DNA of 64,000 nt from Clavulina sp. PMI_390 (lineage: Eukaryota > Basidiomycota > Agaricomycetes > Cantharellales > Hydnaceae): contig WIDE01000003.1 of the NCBI GenBank assembly GCA_015039315.1, forward strand, positions 186,001 to 250,000. The letters run 5' to 3'. This document shows, piece after piece, positions 55,087 through 64,000 of the stretch. The translations under genes were made by a program, and so were the position numbers. Each line of letters starts with the position of its first letter. The first letter of the stretch is position 1. Below the pieces are notes generated by a model. The model was not told where the DNA came from. It saw only the letters and a program-made list of their open reading frames with translations, and did no database searches.

Positions 55087-56463
55087 CTACTTCGGCCCAT
55101 GAACAAGGATTGCCCTGTCGGGAGAGAGCGGGTCAAAACCCACCCAACCCCACTCGAGAGATTCAGCGGACACTTTCTCCAAAAGAGTCAGATCGACTAA
55201 CGGGCCATCGAGTATAACTTCATAGTGGCGAACCCTGAGAGCTGGGCGCATCCGATGCAGTTGCTCCCAATCGACAATATTCCGCCAATACGGATCTGAC
55301 GAGCGGGTGATGTCGAAAAGACAAAGTGATGGAAGGAGGGGAGGCTGTTGGGATGACCCTTGATGCATCTCGGTGGGCAGTAAAGCTGATTGCGAATTAC
55401 CTGGAAAGGGAGGTCGCTCGCCCACCAAATAATCCACTAAGCTGGGCACGGTGCTGGTACTGGGATCATGAACTGCCAACCGCATGATACTCGGCTGGGA
55501 CCGCAGCCATTCAAAGAAAAATGCCATATTCTCCAGGTATGGATCCAGTATCGTGAGATCCGTGAGAGAAGGGAAGTTGATTTGGATGTCACTTATGTTC
55601 CGTAGTACATCTTGAAACTCGAAGGTGAGCTTTCGCAGCTGGGGTGCTTGTAGAAGATTGCTCGGTCGTCCCCCTCGGTAGAACAGATATTTTAGATGAG
55701 GGAGTTTTAGGGGGTTTGGGGCTTCTCTTTCGTCTTCAACCATCATCTCCAGCCTAAGGCGAGTGAGATTCTTGGCGGGGAGAAGCGCCATGCTCAACTC
55801 GGGCCAGACTCCCTCCCTGGCACCTAGATCGAGAGTCAGAAGAGTATTTGTATCCAAACTCGACAGCATGCGGAAATCGCATGATACAGACAATTCGCTC
55901 AGGTTGGGGGTGGAGTAAGTTGCGCTATCAAAAAGGAGATAAGGAGGGAGGTCTCTAAATTGAGACCAGCCAACATTACACCGAAATGTTGATAGGAATG
56001 GGAGGTTTCCAGGAAGCGGGAATATACTCAAGAAATCACGGATCGAGGGTAATTGGATTGTAAGCGACCGGCAGCGTGGTATGTGAGGCACAATAGCTTT
56101 CCACACCTCAGATGGCACACCTCTGAGCCCGGAGCCGTTTAGTTGGAGTTGAAATACGACATCAATAGGGTGGGACTTTGAGCGTTGTAACAGGGCAGTG
56201 GTTCTCTCCATTGCCAAGTCTTGAGAACCAACGGCCTCATCGAAGCTGATCATCGACCAAAGGCTCGTCGTAGACAACGCAACAGACCGCCAACGTAAAC
56301 ACACTGAAGCGAGCAAATTGCTAGCTCCCAGGGCTTGCAGCCCTCTCTCACTGCGATAGGGAAGGGTATAGTTGAAAATTTCGACCGACAACTCATTAGG
56401 CAGGCCATGGATGGCTGCCTCGCTATTTTGATCCTCGAGGAGTTGTCGTTGGGAGCCGACCAT
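55087..56463 (-). CDS. F-box protein 3 (458 aa, single exon)
   Basis: Start ATG at 56463 (MVGSQRQLLEDQNSEAAIHG); the first four residues have the same MVG start as gene 2. F-box AIHGLPNELSVEIFNYTLPY ... SVCLRWRSVALSTTSLWSMI at about residues 16-70. Family blocks: LQRSKSHPIDVVFQLQLNGS, VWKAIVPHIPRCRSLTIQLP, FPLPGNLPFLSTFRCNVGWS, YLFYRGGRPSNLLQAPQLRK and the C-terminal GPLVDLTLLEKVSAESLEWG, ending VHGPK. The middle and end are closer to gene 4 than to gene 2 (both share RGGRPSN and PGNLPFLS), suggesting genes 3 and 4 are the youngest pair. Predicted SCF substrate receptor; target unknown. Confidence 0.85.
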   Translation of the reverse strand: MVGSQRQLLEDQNSEAAIHGLPNELSVEIFNYTLPYRSERGLQALGASNLLASVCLRWRSVALSTTSLWSMISFDEAVGSQDLAMERTTALLQRSKSHPIDVVFQLQLNGSGLRGVPSEVWKAIVPHIPRCRSLTIQLPSIRDFLSIFPLPGNLPFLSTFRCNVGWSQFRDLPPYLLFDSATYSTPNLSELSVSCDFRMLSSLDTNTLLTLDLGAREGVWPELSMALLPAKNLTRLRLEMMVEDEREAPNPLKLPHLKYLFYRGGRPSNLLQAPQLRKLTFEFQDVLRNISDIQINFPSLTDLTILDPYLENMAFFFEWLRSQPSIMRLAVHDPSTSTVPSLVDYLVGERPPFPGNSQSALLPTEMHQGSSQQPPLLPSLCLFDITRSSDPYWRNIVDWEQLHRMRPALRVRHYEVILDGPLVDLTLLEKVSAESLEWGWVGFDPLSPDRAILVHGPK

Positions 56464-57005
56464 GATGACAATGAGGAGGAACAACTATGTAGGAGGCTGG
56501 GTCGACCGCGGCGGGAATGGTGGACGGATACAAGCCTTGATATTGATGATGTCGAAACGTGCTCGGTCGAACAGAGTTTGACCCTCGGAACAAACATACC
56601 TGCTGCTTCTGGCATTCAGTATTGTGGCCGTGGACCCGATCATTCTCCTATCCTCCGAGGAAACGACCTTTGAGAACGCCAAGCCCTTCTGAGACGGGTC
56701 TTTCCCCTTGCTTCACTGAACGCCATGAAACAAATATTCCATGCTGTAGTCATATCACCTTGAATAGCAATGAAAATTGTGAGATCACGCCACAAAAATC
56801 CATCAAATGCAGCTTTCCTCTCCCCGGGACCCACATCCTGATCAAAAGCGAAGCACTTCTCAATGAGTATCGGAAGACGAACGGTACCTGTTGTAAATAA
56901 ATCACGGAAACAACTACAGCTAGGAGGATAGTAATGTAAGTGCAGCGCAATTTGTACCAGATCTTGGTGAGCAAGAAATAAATAAGGGCATAGGAAACCA
57001 AATGG
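56464..57005. other. Intergenic region between F-box genes 3 and 4
   Basis: 542 bp; holds the F-box 3 promoter with the imperfect palindrome at 56576-56595 that recurs upstream of F-box gene 4. No gene seen. Confidence 0.4.
56576..56595. promoter_or_regulatory. Palindromic element upstream of F-box gene 3
   Basis: GTTTG...CCCTCGG...CAAAC, an imperfect inverted repeat 113 bp before the F-box 3 start codon. A better copy lies at 58545-58565 upstream of F-box gene 4. A binding site is inferred, not shown. Confidence 0.3.
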
Positions 57006-58379
57006 CTAATCCGACCCATGAGTCAGGATTGTCCTCTCTGGGGCGAGCGGGTCGACACGCTCCCATCCCCACTCAAGGGATTGGGCAACTACTCGCTCCA
57101 CAGCTGTCAGATTTACCAGAGGTCCATCAAATGTATCCCCGTAATGGTGAACTCTGATGGCTGGACGCGCACGTTGCAATGGCCTCCAATCGATACCGGC
57201 TTCAGAGTACGTAAGTTCTGGATAAGGGCTAGTTATCTCAAGAAGACAGAGAGAGGGAAGGAGTAAGGATGATTTGAGTGATTCTTGATGGATTTCAGGA
57301 AGCGATGGAGTGGATGACAAGCTGTTTGCAAGAGGAAGTTGCCCCTCTACTAGAGAGTCTGCGAGGCAGGATACTGCCAAGTAAGCTGGATTGACCAATT
57401 CCAACCGCACAATATTCGGATGGGACTTTAGCCAATCTATTATCACTTCCATGTCTGCTGGGGATGGCTCTAGCATAGCGAGATCTACTAGACAGGGGAA
57501 ATCGGCCTCGATGCAAGTCGTAGATGAACTGTGAAACTCGAAGACGAGTTTTCGCAATTGGGGTGCATGAAATCGATTACTCGGCCGCCCCCCCCTGTAC
57601 AATAAATATTTCAAGCAAGGGAATTCGAGAGGATCTGGCTTCTTCTCCCAGTGTTCAACTGAGATCGCTAGTCGAAGGTGAACCAGATTCTTTGCGGGGA
57701 TGAGCGCCGTACTCACGTCCGTCCAGCCTCCCCCGGTGCTGTCCAGATCGAGAGTTGAAAGCGTGGAAGTATCCATATTGAACAGGGCACGAAAATTGCA
57801 TGACAAGGACAGCTCCCTGAGGCGGGGGGTGGAACAAGCTTCGCCCTCGAAAAGAAGGTAAGGGCCATAGTGTTCGAGTCCAGAGAAGCCAACATTGCAT
57901 CGAAATGACGATAGGAATGGAAGGTTTCCGGGAAGTGGAAATATTTGAAAGAAGTCTTGGGTTGTTGTGAGCTGGAAGGCAAGCGAATGGCAGCGTGATA
58001 TGTGAGGCTCGATAATCTTCCACACCGTAAGTGAGGTATTGGCAAGGCCGATGCCGTACAGGTCCAGTCGAAAGACCAGGTCGACGGGGCGAGATTTGGA
58101 ACGTTGTAATTGGGTACTAATTATTTCCTGAGAGCCTGAGCATGCCTTACTGTCGTTGAAGTAAATCATTGACCATAAGCTTGGTGTGGACAAAGCGATG
58201 GAGCGCCAAAGGGAGCAGACAGAGGCGAGAGTTGTGGTCACCTGCCACGCGCCTGCCCCTGGCTGACGGCGGTATGGAAGGAGGCGAGTGAAGATATCGG
58301 CCATCAGTTCATCCGGAAGGTGATGGATGGCTGTCTCGCTACTTTGAGAAATGGGGAGTTGTTGGTGAGCGGAGAACAT
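57006..58379 (-). CDS. F-box protein 4 (457 aa, single exon)
   Basis: Start ATG at 58379 (MFSAHQQLPISQSSETAIHH); no ATG lies further upstream in this frame before non-coding sequence. F-box AIHHLPDELMADIFTRLLPY ... SVCSLWRSIALSTPSLWSMI at about residues 17-72. Family blocks: LQRSKSRPVDLVFRLDLYGI, VWKIIEPHISRCHSLAFQLT, FPLPGNLPFLSSFRCNVGFS, LLYRGGRPSNRFHAPQLRKL and GPLVNLTAVERVVAQSLEWG, ending ILTHGSD. Closely similar to gene 3 throughout. Predicted Skp1-binding SCF receptor with leucine-rich recognition part; substrate unknown. Its start is 216 bp from the divergent phosphatase start, and the strongest palindrome of the cluster lies between them. Confidence 0.85.
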   Translation of the reverse strand: MFSAHQQLPISQSSETAIHHLPDELMADIFTRLLPYRRQPGAGAWQVTTTLASVCSLWRSIALSTPSLWSMIYFNDSKACSGSQEIISTQLQRSKSRPVDLVFRLDLYGIGLANTSLTVWKIIEPHISRCHSLAFQLTTTQDFFQIFPLPGNLPFLSSFRCNVGFSGLEHYGPYLLFEGEACSTPRLRELSLSCNFRALFNMDTSTLSTLDLDSTGGGWTDVSTALIPAKNLVHLRLAISVEHWEKKPDPLEFPCLKYLLYRGGRPSNRFHAPQLRKLVFEFHSSSTTCIEADFPCLVDLAMLEPSPADMEVIIDWLKSHPNIVRLELVNPAYLAVSCLADSLVEGQLPLANSLSSTPSLPEIHQESLKSSLLLPSLCLLEITSPYPELTYSEAGIDWRPLQRARPAIRVHHYGDTFDGPLVNLTAVERVVAQSLEWGWERVDPLAPERTILTHGSD

Positions 58380-58544
58380 GGCCCACAGGCAAAGGATACC
58401 AGGTTGGTTCAATCCCCAAAAGGCGAGGCGGGAGTCCTAATAGTTAACGATGGAGAGAAGACACAAATGTGTTGGGTTCTTTTCTGCTATGACACCAGAT
58501 TACGAATATGTGGGGTCCAGACCCGAGAAGTGAGTGGTTCCACT

Positions 58545-58565
58545 GTTTGTTCCCTCGGGACAAAC
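58545..58565. promoter_or_regulatory. Near-perfect 21-bp palindrome between F-box 4 and the phosphatase gene
   Basis: GTTTGT - TCCCTCGGG - ACAAAC. The outer six bases on each side are perfectly inverted and the inner part is nearly so. It lies 166 bp upstream of the F-box 4 ATG and 31 bp before the phosphatase ATG, and is related to the element at 56576-56595. A dimeric-factor site is inferred. Confidence 0.35.
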
Positions 58566-58595
58566 ACATCCTCCTTTCTCTTGAGGTTCTGCGCG

Positions 58596-60607
58596 ATGGC
58601 CCCGCGACTAATGGATGACCAGGAAGATTCTGTGCCTCTCATTGGCGTCTATGATAAGGAGGCGGTCGGCGTTGAAACTGACGCTTATGGTTTTGCTCCC
58701 TCAACGCCCCCTGGTCGCCGCCCTTCCTCAAACCTAAGATCAGTTCTGTGCTTCATGGCTATAGTTCTCGTACCATCGTTTTTGCTCTCTGGAATTTGGT
58801 CTTACCAAAGAATGTCGTCTTGTGAGTGCTGGATCCTCTTGTGATTTAGAGCTGGTTGCCATGCATAGAAACGTGCGTGCTCTCCAAACGGAAGCGCGGT
58901 TTGGCACTATCAAAAAGGAGATTGCATGAATACATGTTATCAATATGGAATTGTTATAGCTGATAGTGCCTTCTTGACAGCTCTCTCTAACTTGCTAGAC
59001 CCCTTTGCTCTCAAACCTCGTCTGACCTATCATGACGATGGATCATTCAAGCTGGTAGTGTTCAGCGACTTCCATTTTGGTGAGCATTGTGATGCCGATC
59101 ATAAGCCCCAAGTCCCTCACCTTTCGTCCCAAGGCGAGGCCGAAAACCTTGGTTGGGGTGCTGAGCAGGATAGGAAAAGCGTGGGCGTCATGCGAAGCAT
59201 GCTCGCTTCGGAGAAGCCAGACTTTGTAGTCATCAATGGAGATCTTATTACTGGAGACGGTGTGCCGAGGAATGGCCTTACGCATTAGTGGTCCTAAAAC
59301 TGATTTATAGGCCCTGTTATTTCCAGACACCTTCAAAGAGAATTCAACCTCATATCTTGACATGATGCTGGCACCACTCATCGAAGCATCCATCCCGTTT
59401 GCCACAACCTTTGGGAATCATGACAACCATATTAATATATCGCACTATGACGAGCTGCGCCACATTCAGAAGATCGCACCTCTGGCGTACGTGGACGCCT
59501 GCCATTCCTGCGGTGGAGCTGGTGGCGAGGCGAATTACTTTGTTCCAATCTATGCCAGGAAGCAAGGTGTGTCTACTATGCTTCGGCTTTATGAATTATC
59601 GAATCTAATGGCATCCAATGAACCGAAAATCAGACAACAAGCCTTCGCTATTCCTTTGGTTCTTCGATTCTCGCGGAGGGATCGACTCGCAGGCTAAGGC
59701 CCTCCCTGACTGGGTGGACGAGACAGTAGCAGACTGGCTGGGCTCTGTGACCTCAGCAATGAATGCAAAGTGGCATTCATATGACCACCAGTCAATTGTG
59801 TTCTCGCACATCCCTCCGTGAGTGCTTGATCGCTTTGAGCCTCTCTCGGCCTTCGGGCAACATCAGTAGCTAAGTTTACTCATCCAAACCCCGCGCACCC
59901 CTATACAGCCATCGCATGATCGATCTTCAACAGGCCTTGAATAGTACGAACGAACCGGGGATGAATGGTACGACGGAGATCGCCCTGACTAACTTGGATG
60001 ACTGATAGCCAACCTTACCCCTCCCCCTTTATCCCCTCCTCTCCCAATTTGTCTTCTTCTCGATCAGCTGACAGAATGGGAGCGGGGTCTTCGCAGTCAT
60101 CCCTAGGCGAGGTAGGTAGGGACCTTGTCTGGTGGAAAGCCATGAACGACCATATCCCGAACATAATCGCCACTGTCCATGGTCATGACCACGGAAACGA
60201 ATGGTGTGCGCGGGATCCGGAGAGCCAGGTAGTTCTATGCTTCAACAAGCATTCGGGATATGGAGGGTATGACTCGCCTGGTTGGGGCCACGGGGTTAGT
60301 CATCGCACATCCTCATTTCACTCCTCTACTTCATCTATGTATGACACTGACGCGTCCCCCCGCTCCTTCGCTGTCTCTATTTCTGCTTCTACTGCTATTC
60401 TGCTTCTGTGCGCGCAAATAGGTTCGGATATTCGAGCTTACGTTGGGCACACCGGGTGCGCGGACATACATCAAGATGGAGAATGGCACCACGCACGCGG
60501 ACGTCGTGCTCGACAGCTCATACGACCCGAAGCCGAAGCCTAAGCCTAAGCCTTCATCATTCAAGTCGCCATCATCGTGGGATTTGAAGCTTGCCGGAGA
60601 TTGGTAA
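58596..60607 (+). CDS. Membrane-anchored metallophosphatase (Dcr2-like)
   Basis: Start ATG at 58596 (MAPRLMDDQEDSVPLIGVYD). A cytosolic N-terminal part of about 45 residues is followed by one membrane span, VLCFMAIVLVPSFLLSGIWS. The catalytic domain has the metallophosphatase motifs in order: VVFSDFHFGE (D-x-H), FVVINGDLITGDG (GD), FATTFGNHDNH (GNHD), and near the end TVHGHDHGNEW (GH-x-H), plus YDHQSIVFSHIPPHRM. This pattern, with WLGSVTSAMN and GGYDSPGWGHGVR, matches the Dcr2 phosphatase group of fungi (yeast Dcr2 acts in cell-cycle and unfolded-protein signalling); substrate and role here are inferred. All metal ligands are present. The C-terminus has a KPKPKPKP run and ends LKLAGDW at 60607. 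About seven exons, roughly 510 residues. A type II membrane topology is likely. Confidence 0.86.
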
Positions 60608-61702
60608 GAGGCTCGCCTGGCACCTCGCCTCCGTGTATCTTGTCCTTCGATCCCGCCACGCAAAACCTGTATTACTATATCTGTTGTCTTTGTTAATCCA
60701 TCCCTGGATAGCTCCACCGATGCTTCGTAATCGCACAGAGAGCCTAATGGATCGGAAGCCTTGGTCACCCCATGAGGTGAGGCATGGTCTGGCTGTTTGC
60801 GGGCGCATGATGATCGCTCTACCTGCATAGTGAATTATTTACTTATAGGAAAGCTGGTGGTAATAAACAACATGTTTACATATTACAACAACAATGGCTA
60901 GCTATTCAGCTATTTAGTGACGAAGAAATGCATCGAGAGCGTGCTAGCGGGAACCAGTCAACCTGGTGAAGGCTACTGGTAATATGACGAGAGGGAGGGT
61001 CCACCAAAAAAAGAAAATGGAAAGGAGGCAAGGCAATGGGAAAAGAAATAAGTGCAGGTGCAAAAAAAAGTAGTATAAGGACCGGCGTCGGGCAGACCGA
61101 AGATGACTCGTTAGTCAAACCTTTCCGACGCTGGCGGCTCTGGATCGCCAGGAACAGTCATCATCATCGTAACTCGATTAGAGGAGAAAAAAAAAGCTCT
61201 ATCAAGCATGCGTGATGGGGGCTTGTCCCTTCTAATGATCATGAATCATCATCAGAAAAAGAAAAAAGAAAAATTGGATGCACATGGAGAACGGAGAAGG
61301 GGGGCCGGGAATGTGTATTAGTCGGTGTGATGCGAGGAGGCGAAAAGAAAGAGAGAGAAAAGCGATATCGATGGAATGAGATGGGGAGAGGACGACGAGA
61401 GGGGAATGTCCGTGATGGGGGTGGATAGAACGGCAGTGTATGTGGATCGGATCGGATAGCGATGAGATGAGGCCGCATAAAAGGTATTATCATGTACTGA
61501 GAGGCGAGAACTGAATAATTTTTTTTTGGTGTGTGTGGTGATGGGAAGGGCAATATATCCCGCGGAGCCTCTCGATTCCGAGGGAGGGCCATCGGAAGGA
61601 TCATGCTTGGAGCCGGAGCCGAGGAAGGGGGTAGGGTTCAGCTCCAGTTACTTGTCGTGTCGATGGCGACGTGTTACATTGCGTGGCATAGCATGTGCCA
61701 GC
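60608..61702. other. Intergenic region between convergent genes
   Basis: About 1.1 kb between the stops of the convergent phosphatase and DsbA-like genes, so mostly 3' UTR and spacer. Purine-rich, with A-runs on the plus strand (for example about 61180-61200 and 61255-61275). No gene seen. Confidence 0.4.
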
Positions 61703-63419
61703 TCATTCAGAAGCTGCGATCTTCTCGAACACCTAGAGTAGCCGATAATAGCCATCGCATCAGGATGACGGAATCCTACTAAACAAAAAATGAACGGAAA
61801 CGTACGCTATACCATTGCTCGGCGCTTTGAGAGCCTGCTACGGCCCATCGAGAGTTGATGACGGTGAATGGTACACCAGAAATGCCTGCGTCCTGGGCCT
61901 CTTCCATCATCTCCTCAACTTCCTCCTTGTAGGCGGACGAGTTCAAAAAGTCCAATGTCTAGAGATGCGATGAGAAAACGAATGGCGGTCAGTTAGAAAT
62001 CCAAGTGGCAGACTGCTCTCAGAGAAGAAAATAAATGGAAGAGCTATTCAGGCGTGGATAACCCTACGCCCGAATACTAAGGAACGCGCAAATGAAAGAA
62101 TGCTGATGATAGGGAAAGCTAAAAGCCGCAAAAGGTAGATCATGAATAGAGCAAGAAATAATGTCCCTCGATTGCGATGGCGGCGAGTTTAGTCAAGCAC
62201 CCGACGACAACTCATCGGCGGCCATCCTCGGACGAAGACGAGAGACATTAACCGATGGGCTCGAATATGAAAGAACTGTGTGCATCCACCAGTCCCATGG
62301 AAATTGAAAAAGGATCATGAAGTGCGTGTCATGTTTGGAGAACATGGTCCCCCCCGATGCACCCGGAAATGAACGAGCAAGCAAGCATGCGGTTGTGGAC
62401 CAGCGGTGACGAAACGGAAGACGAAGTATGGTGCGGAAACGAAACGAAGAGAAGAGAAGATGGTGGATGCCCAAAAGCGACAGCGAAGGTATAAAACTGA
62501 AAGCGACGAATGAAAAGACTCACGTCATCATACGACATCAGGCCAACCTGTTCTGCGCACCGCGCGAGAACATCAAAGTCTGCGATATCTTCGCCGTTGA
62601 TGAAGTGTGCCTCGAACAGCACATTGGTCAGCTTGCTCTGGAGATCGTTCTTGATGCAGGTGGTCAGTGGGACACATTCTCCCACATAGAGCTCGCGCTG
62701 GTGGTCAAAGGCGTATCGCAGGAGTCTGTGACAGTGGCCAGAGCGGCGGATCGGGCCTTCGAAGGAGCTGCAAGAGGGTTCATAAGAACAGATGAAACAT
62801 CGGGTGGTCAGCACTTAGGGAGGGATCGGGGGAAGGTGAATGATGAGGGAGGCTTACAATGAAACACCGAAGCGCTCGCCGCGCTCGTTGAGGACGGATT
62901 GGATTTGGGAGAAACGGTCAGAGCCGAATCGACCGGTATACAATTGTTTCTGGTGATAGTGTGGGCGGAGTAGGTGGCGGGCGTATGAGCATTATTCGAT
63001 CGATCGCCGCGGGCGCATGTACCTGCTGGCTGGCTTACCTTGTCAAGAGGATTGCGAACGGGGAGCGTCGAATCGAGGCGGTACGGCTTGAGCTCGATAT
63101 CGAATTTGAGAGGAAGTTGGCTCTTATGGGCTTGGATGACTGCTGCCTCGAGCTCTTTCCATCCTGTACATCAAAGTCGCAGCAGCGCGTAAGTGACATG
63201 TTCAGGGTCGGAGCGTGACGAATGGCGTCGCAGAGAAGAGTGTCCACTGACCCAAGAAACACCAAGGACAGACTATACGAGGGGACATGTGAGCATAGCT
63301 GAAAACGCGCAACGGGTTGTTGAATGTGAGGACGCACTAGTATCTTGAGTGACTGTTAAACGGACGATCTTGATTGGTGCGGCCGCCGCGGTCTTTGTTG
63401 TAAGTGAAAGGTTATCCAT
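61703..63419 (-). CDS. DsbA-like thioredoxin-fold oxidoreductase (FrnE/HCCA isomerase type)
   Basis: Start ATG at 63419 (MDNLSLTTKTAAAAPIKIVR). Small exons join as RLTVTQDT-ICPWCFLG-WKELEAAVIQAHKSQLPLKF: the CPWC active-site motif is created by two introns on either side of a very short exon of about 22 bp. Later exons give KQLYTGRFGSDRFSQIQSVL, GPIRRSGHCHRLLRYAFDHQ, FEAHFINGEDIADFDVLARC, LDFLNSSAYKEEVEEMMEEA and GISGVPFTVINSRWAVAGSQ (the cis-Pro loop is GVPF), ending SVFEKIAASE at 61703. This is the full DSBA domain (thioredoxin fold with helical insert) of the FrnE group: cytosolic dithiol-disulphide or glutathione-linked enzymes involved in stress or aromatic metabolism. About 220-240 residues. 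No signal peptide, so not a secretory disulphide isomerase. Substrate unknown. Confidence 0.85.
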
Positions 63420-64000
63420 ATTGGGCAGTTATGAGCACACAACGATGTCTGCCTCAACTAGCTAGTGGTTGATGGCAGGAGGAGCCGTAGAGGTTGAGAG
63501 GTGCTCTGACTAAGCGTTGATTATTCAACCTCGTGTGTTGAGGTGCAGAGAAGAGAGGAGTGGGTTGTGGCAAAAAAGGGGAGAGCTGATTTCACTAGGT
63601 GTTTATACAGTCTCAAGAGATGCCAGAGATAAGCGGGTGCAGTGCAGAAGATGCAGGGGTTTTGCAGAGAGCAAGAGGACAGATAGAGCGAGAGCGCGCG
63701 CAGAGAGAGAAGGCGAGGGCGAGTCCGAGCAGCGCAAAGAGGGGATGGGGGTTGTATATTAGGGCTCTTGTGAGGCTTACAATCAGGTGTATATGTTACA
63801 TATGCTGGATGAATCCGGGACCAAAGGTGTGTTAGTAATGCTCGCATTATTCACCGCTTTGCCTTGCCCATAGATGAATCAGATCCACAACAGGCTATAA
63901 TATCCACACTGACATTCCATTTCCATTCCCGCTTGTGTCGCCCCTCCGTCTATCTGGGGCTGTTGAGTCATAAGGGGTGTGTGCAACTCTCGACGTCGAC
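63420..64000. other. Right-edge intergenic region
   Basis: About 580 bp to the window edge, holding the promoter of the DsbA-like gene. Includes a purine-rich AG/GC stretch (about 63655-63740). No gene supported. Confidence 0.35.

Noticed and set aside
63521..63847. Minus-strand frame at the right edge (possible next gene)
   Set aside because: Arg/Leu/Ser-rich translation of a purine/pyrimidine-biased tract, with no motif; not supported.
1..64000. Possible secondary-metabolite or biosynthetic cluster (GMC oxidoreductase, protease, regulator, MFE)
   Set aside because: No polyketide synthase, NRPS, terpene cyclase or P450 is present, and the candidate genes are separated by housekeeping genes.

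Overview
The window looks like nuclear DNA of a filamentous basidiomycete, most likely an Agaricomycete. Most genes are broken by short introns of about 45-75 bp with GT...AG ends, genes are close together on both strands, and the protein families are typical of fungi: Pho88/Snd3, a Zn2Cys6 regulator, a peroxisomal two-dehydrogenase beta-oxidation enzyme, a GMC oxidoreductase and expanded F-box families. The species cannot be fixed from sequence alone. I recognised no transposon, CRISPR array, rRNA or tRNA.

Layout. 1-6.3 kb: the 3' part of a 5'-nucleotidase-type phosphatase, a FIST-domain protein on the minus strand, and a divergent uridine kinase/UPRT-like fusion. 6.6-10.3 kb: the peroxisomal multifunctional enzyme Fox2, ending in the import signal SKL. 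10.5-15.6 kb: a secreted aspartic protease and a secreted GMC oxidoreductase, both minus; the oxidoreductase has an in-frame stop. 16.1-18.7 kb: a decayed TPR gene. 19-21.9 kb: a short CYP40-like cyclophilin, an AGG microsatellite and two small divergent unknown genes. 21.9-26 kb: about 4 kb without a recognisable gene. 26-29.5 kb: a Zn2Cys6 transcription factor. 31.8-38.8 kb: a very large J-domain protein. 39.7-40.8 kb: Pho88/Snd3. 41-46.8 kb: two intact tandem TPR genes of the same family as the relic. 47.9-51 kb: a proline-rich single-span membrane protein and a divergent small ankyrin protein. 51.2-58.4 kb: four single-exon F-box genes in a row, all minus. 58.6-60.6 kb: a Dcr2-type membrane phosphatase. 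61.7-63.4 kb: a DsbA-like thioredoxin-fold protein.

The genes do not form an obvious single pathway. Two themes stand out. One is local gene-family expansion: three TPR paralogues (one dead) and four F-box genes (three of 455-458 residues). The other is the J-protein at 31.8-38.8 kb. It keeps recognisable J and C-terminal substrate-binding domains but separates them by roughly 1,800 residues of Ala/Pro/Glu-rich sequence, which carries five copies of a 40-residue basic/helical repeat, and its J domain has RPD where HPD is expected. This is the best candidate for something undescribed. Splice sites were inferred by eye from reading frame and family similarity, so exact exon borders and gene ends are provisional unless stated.
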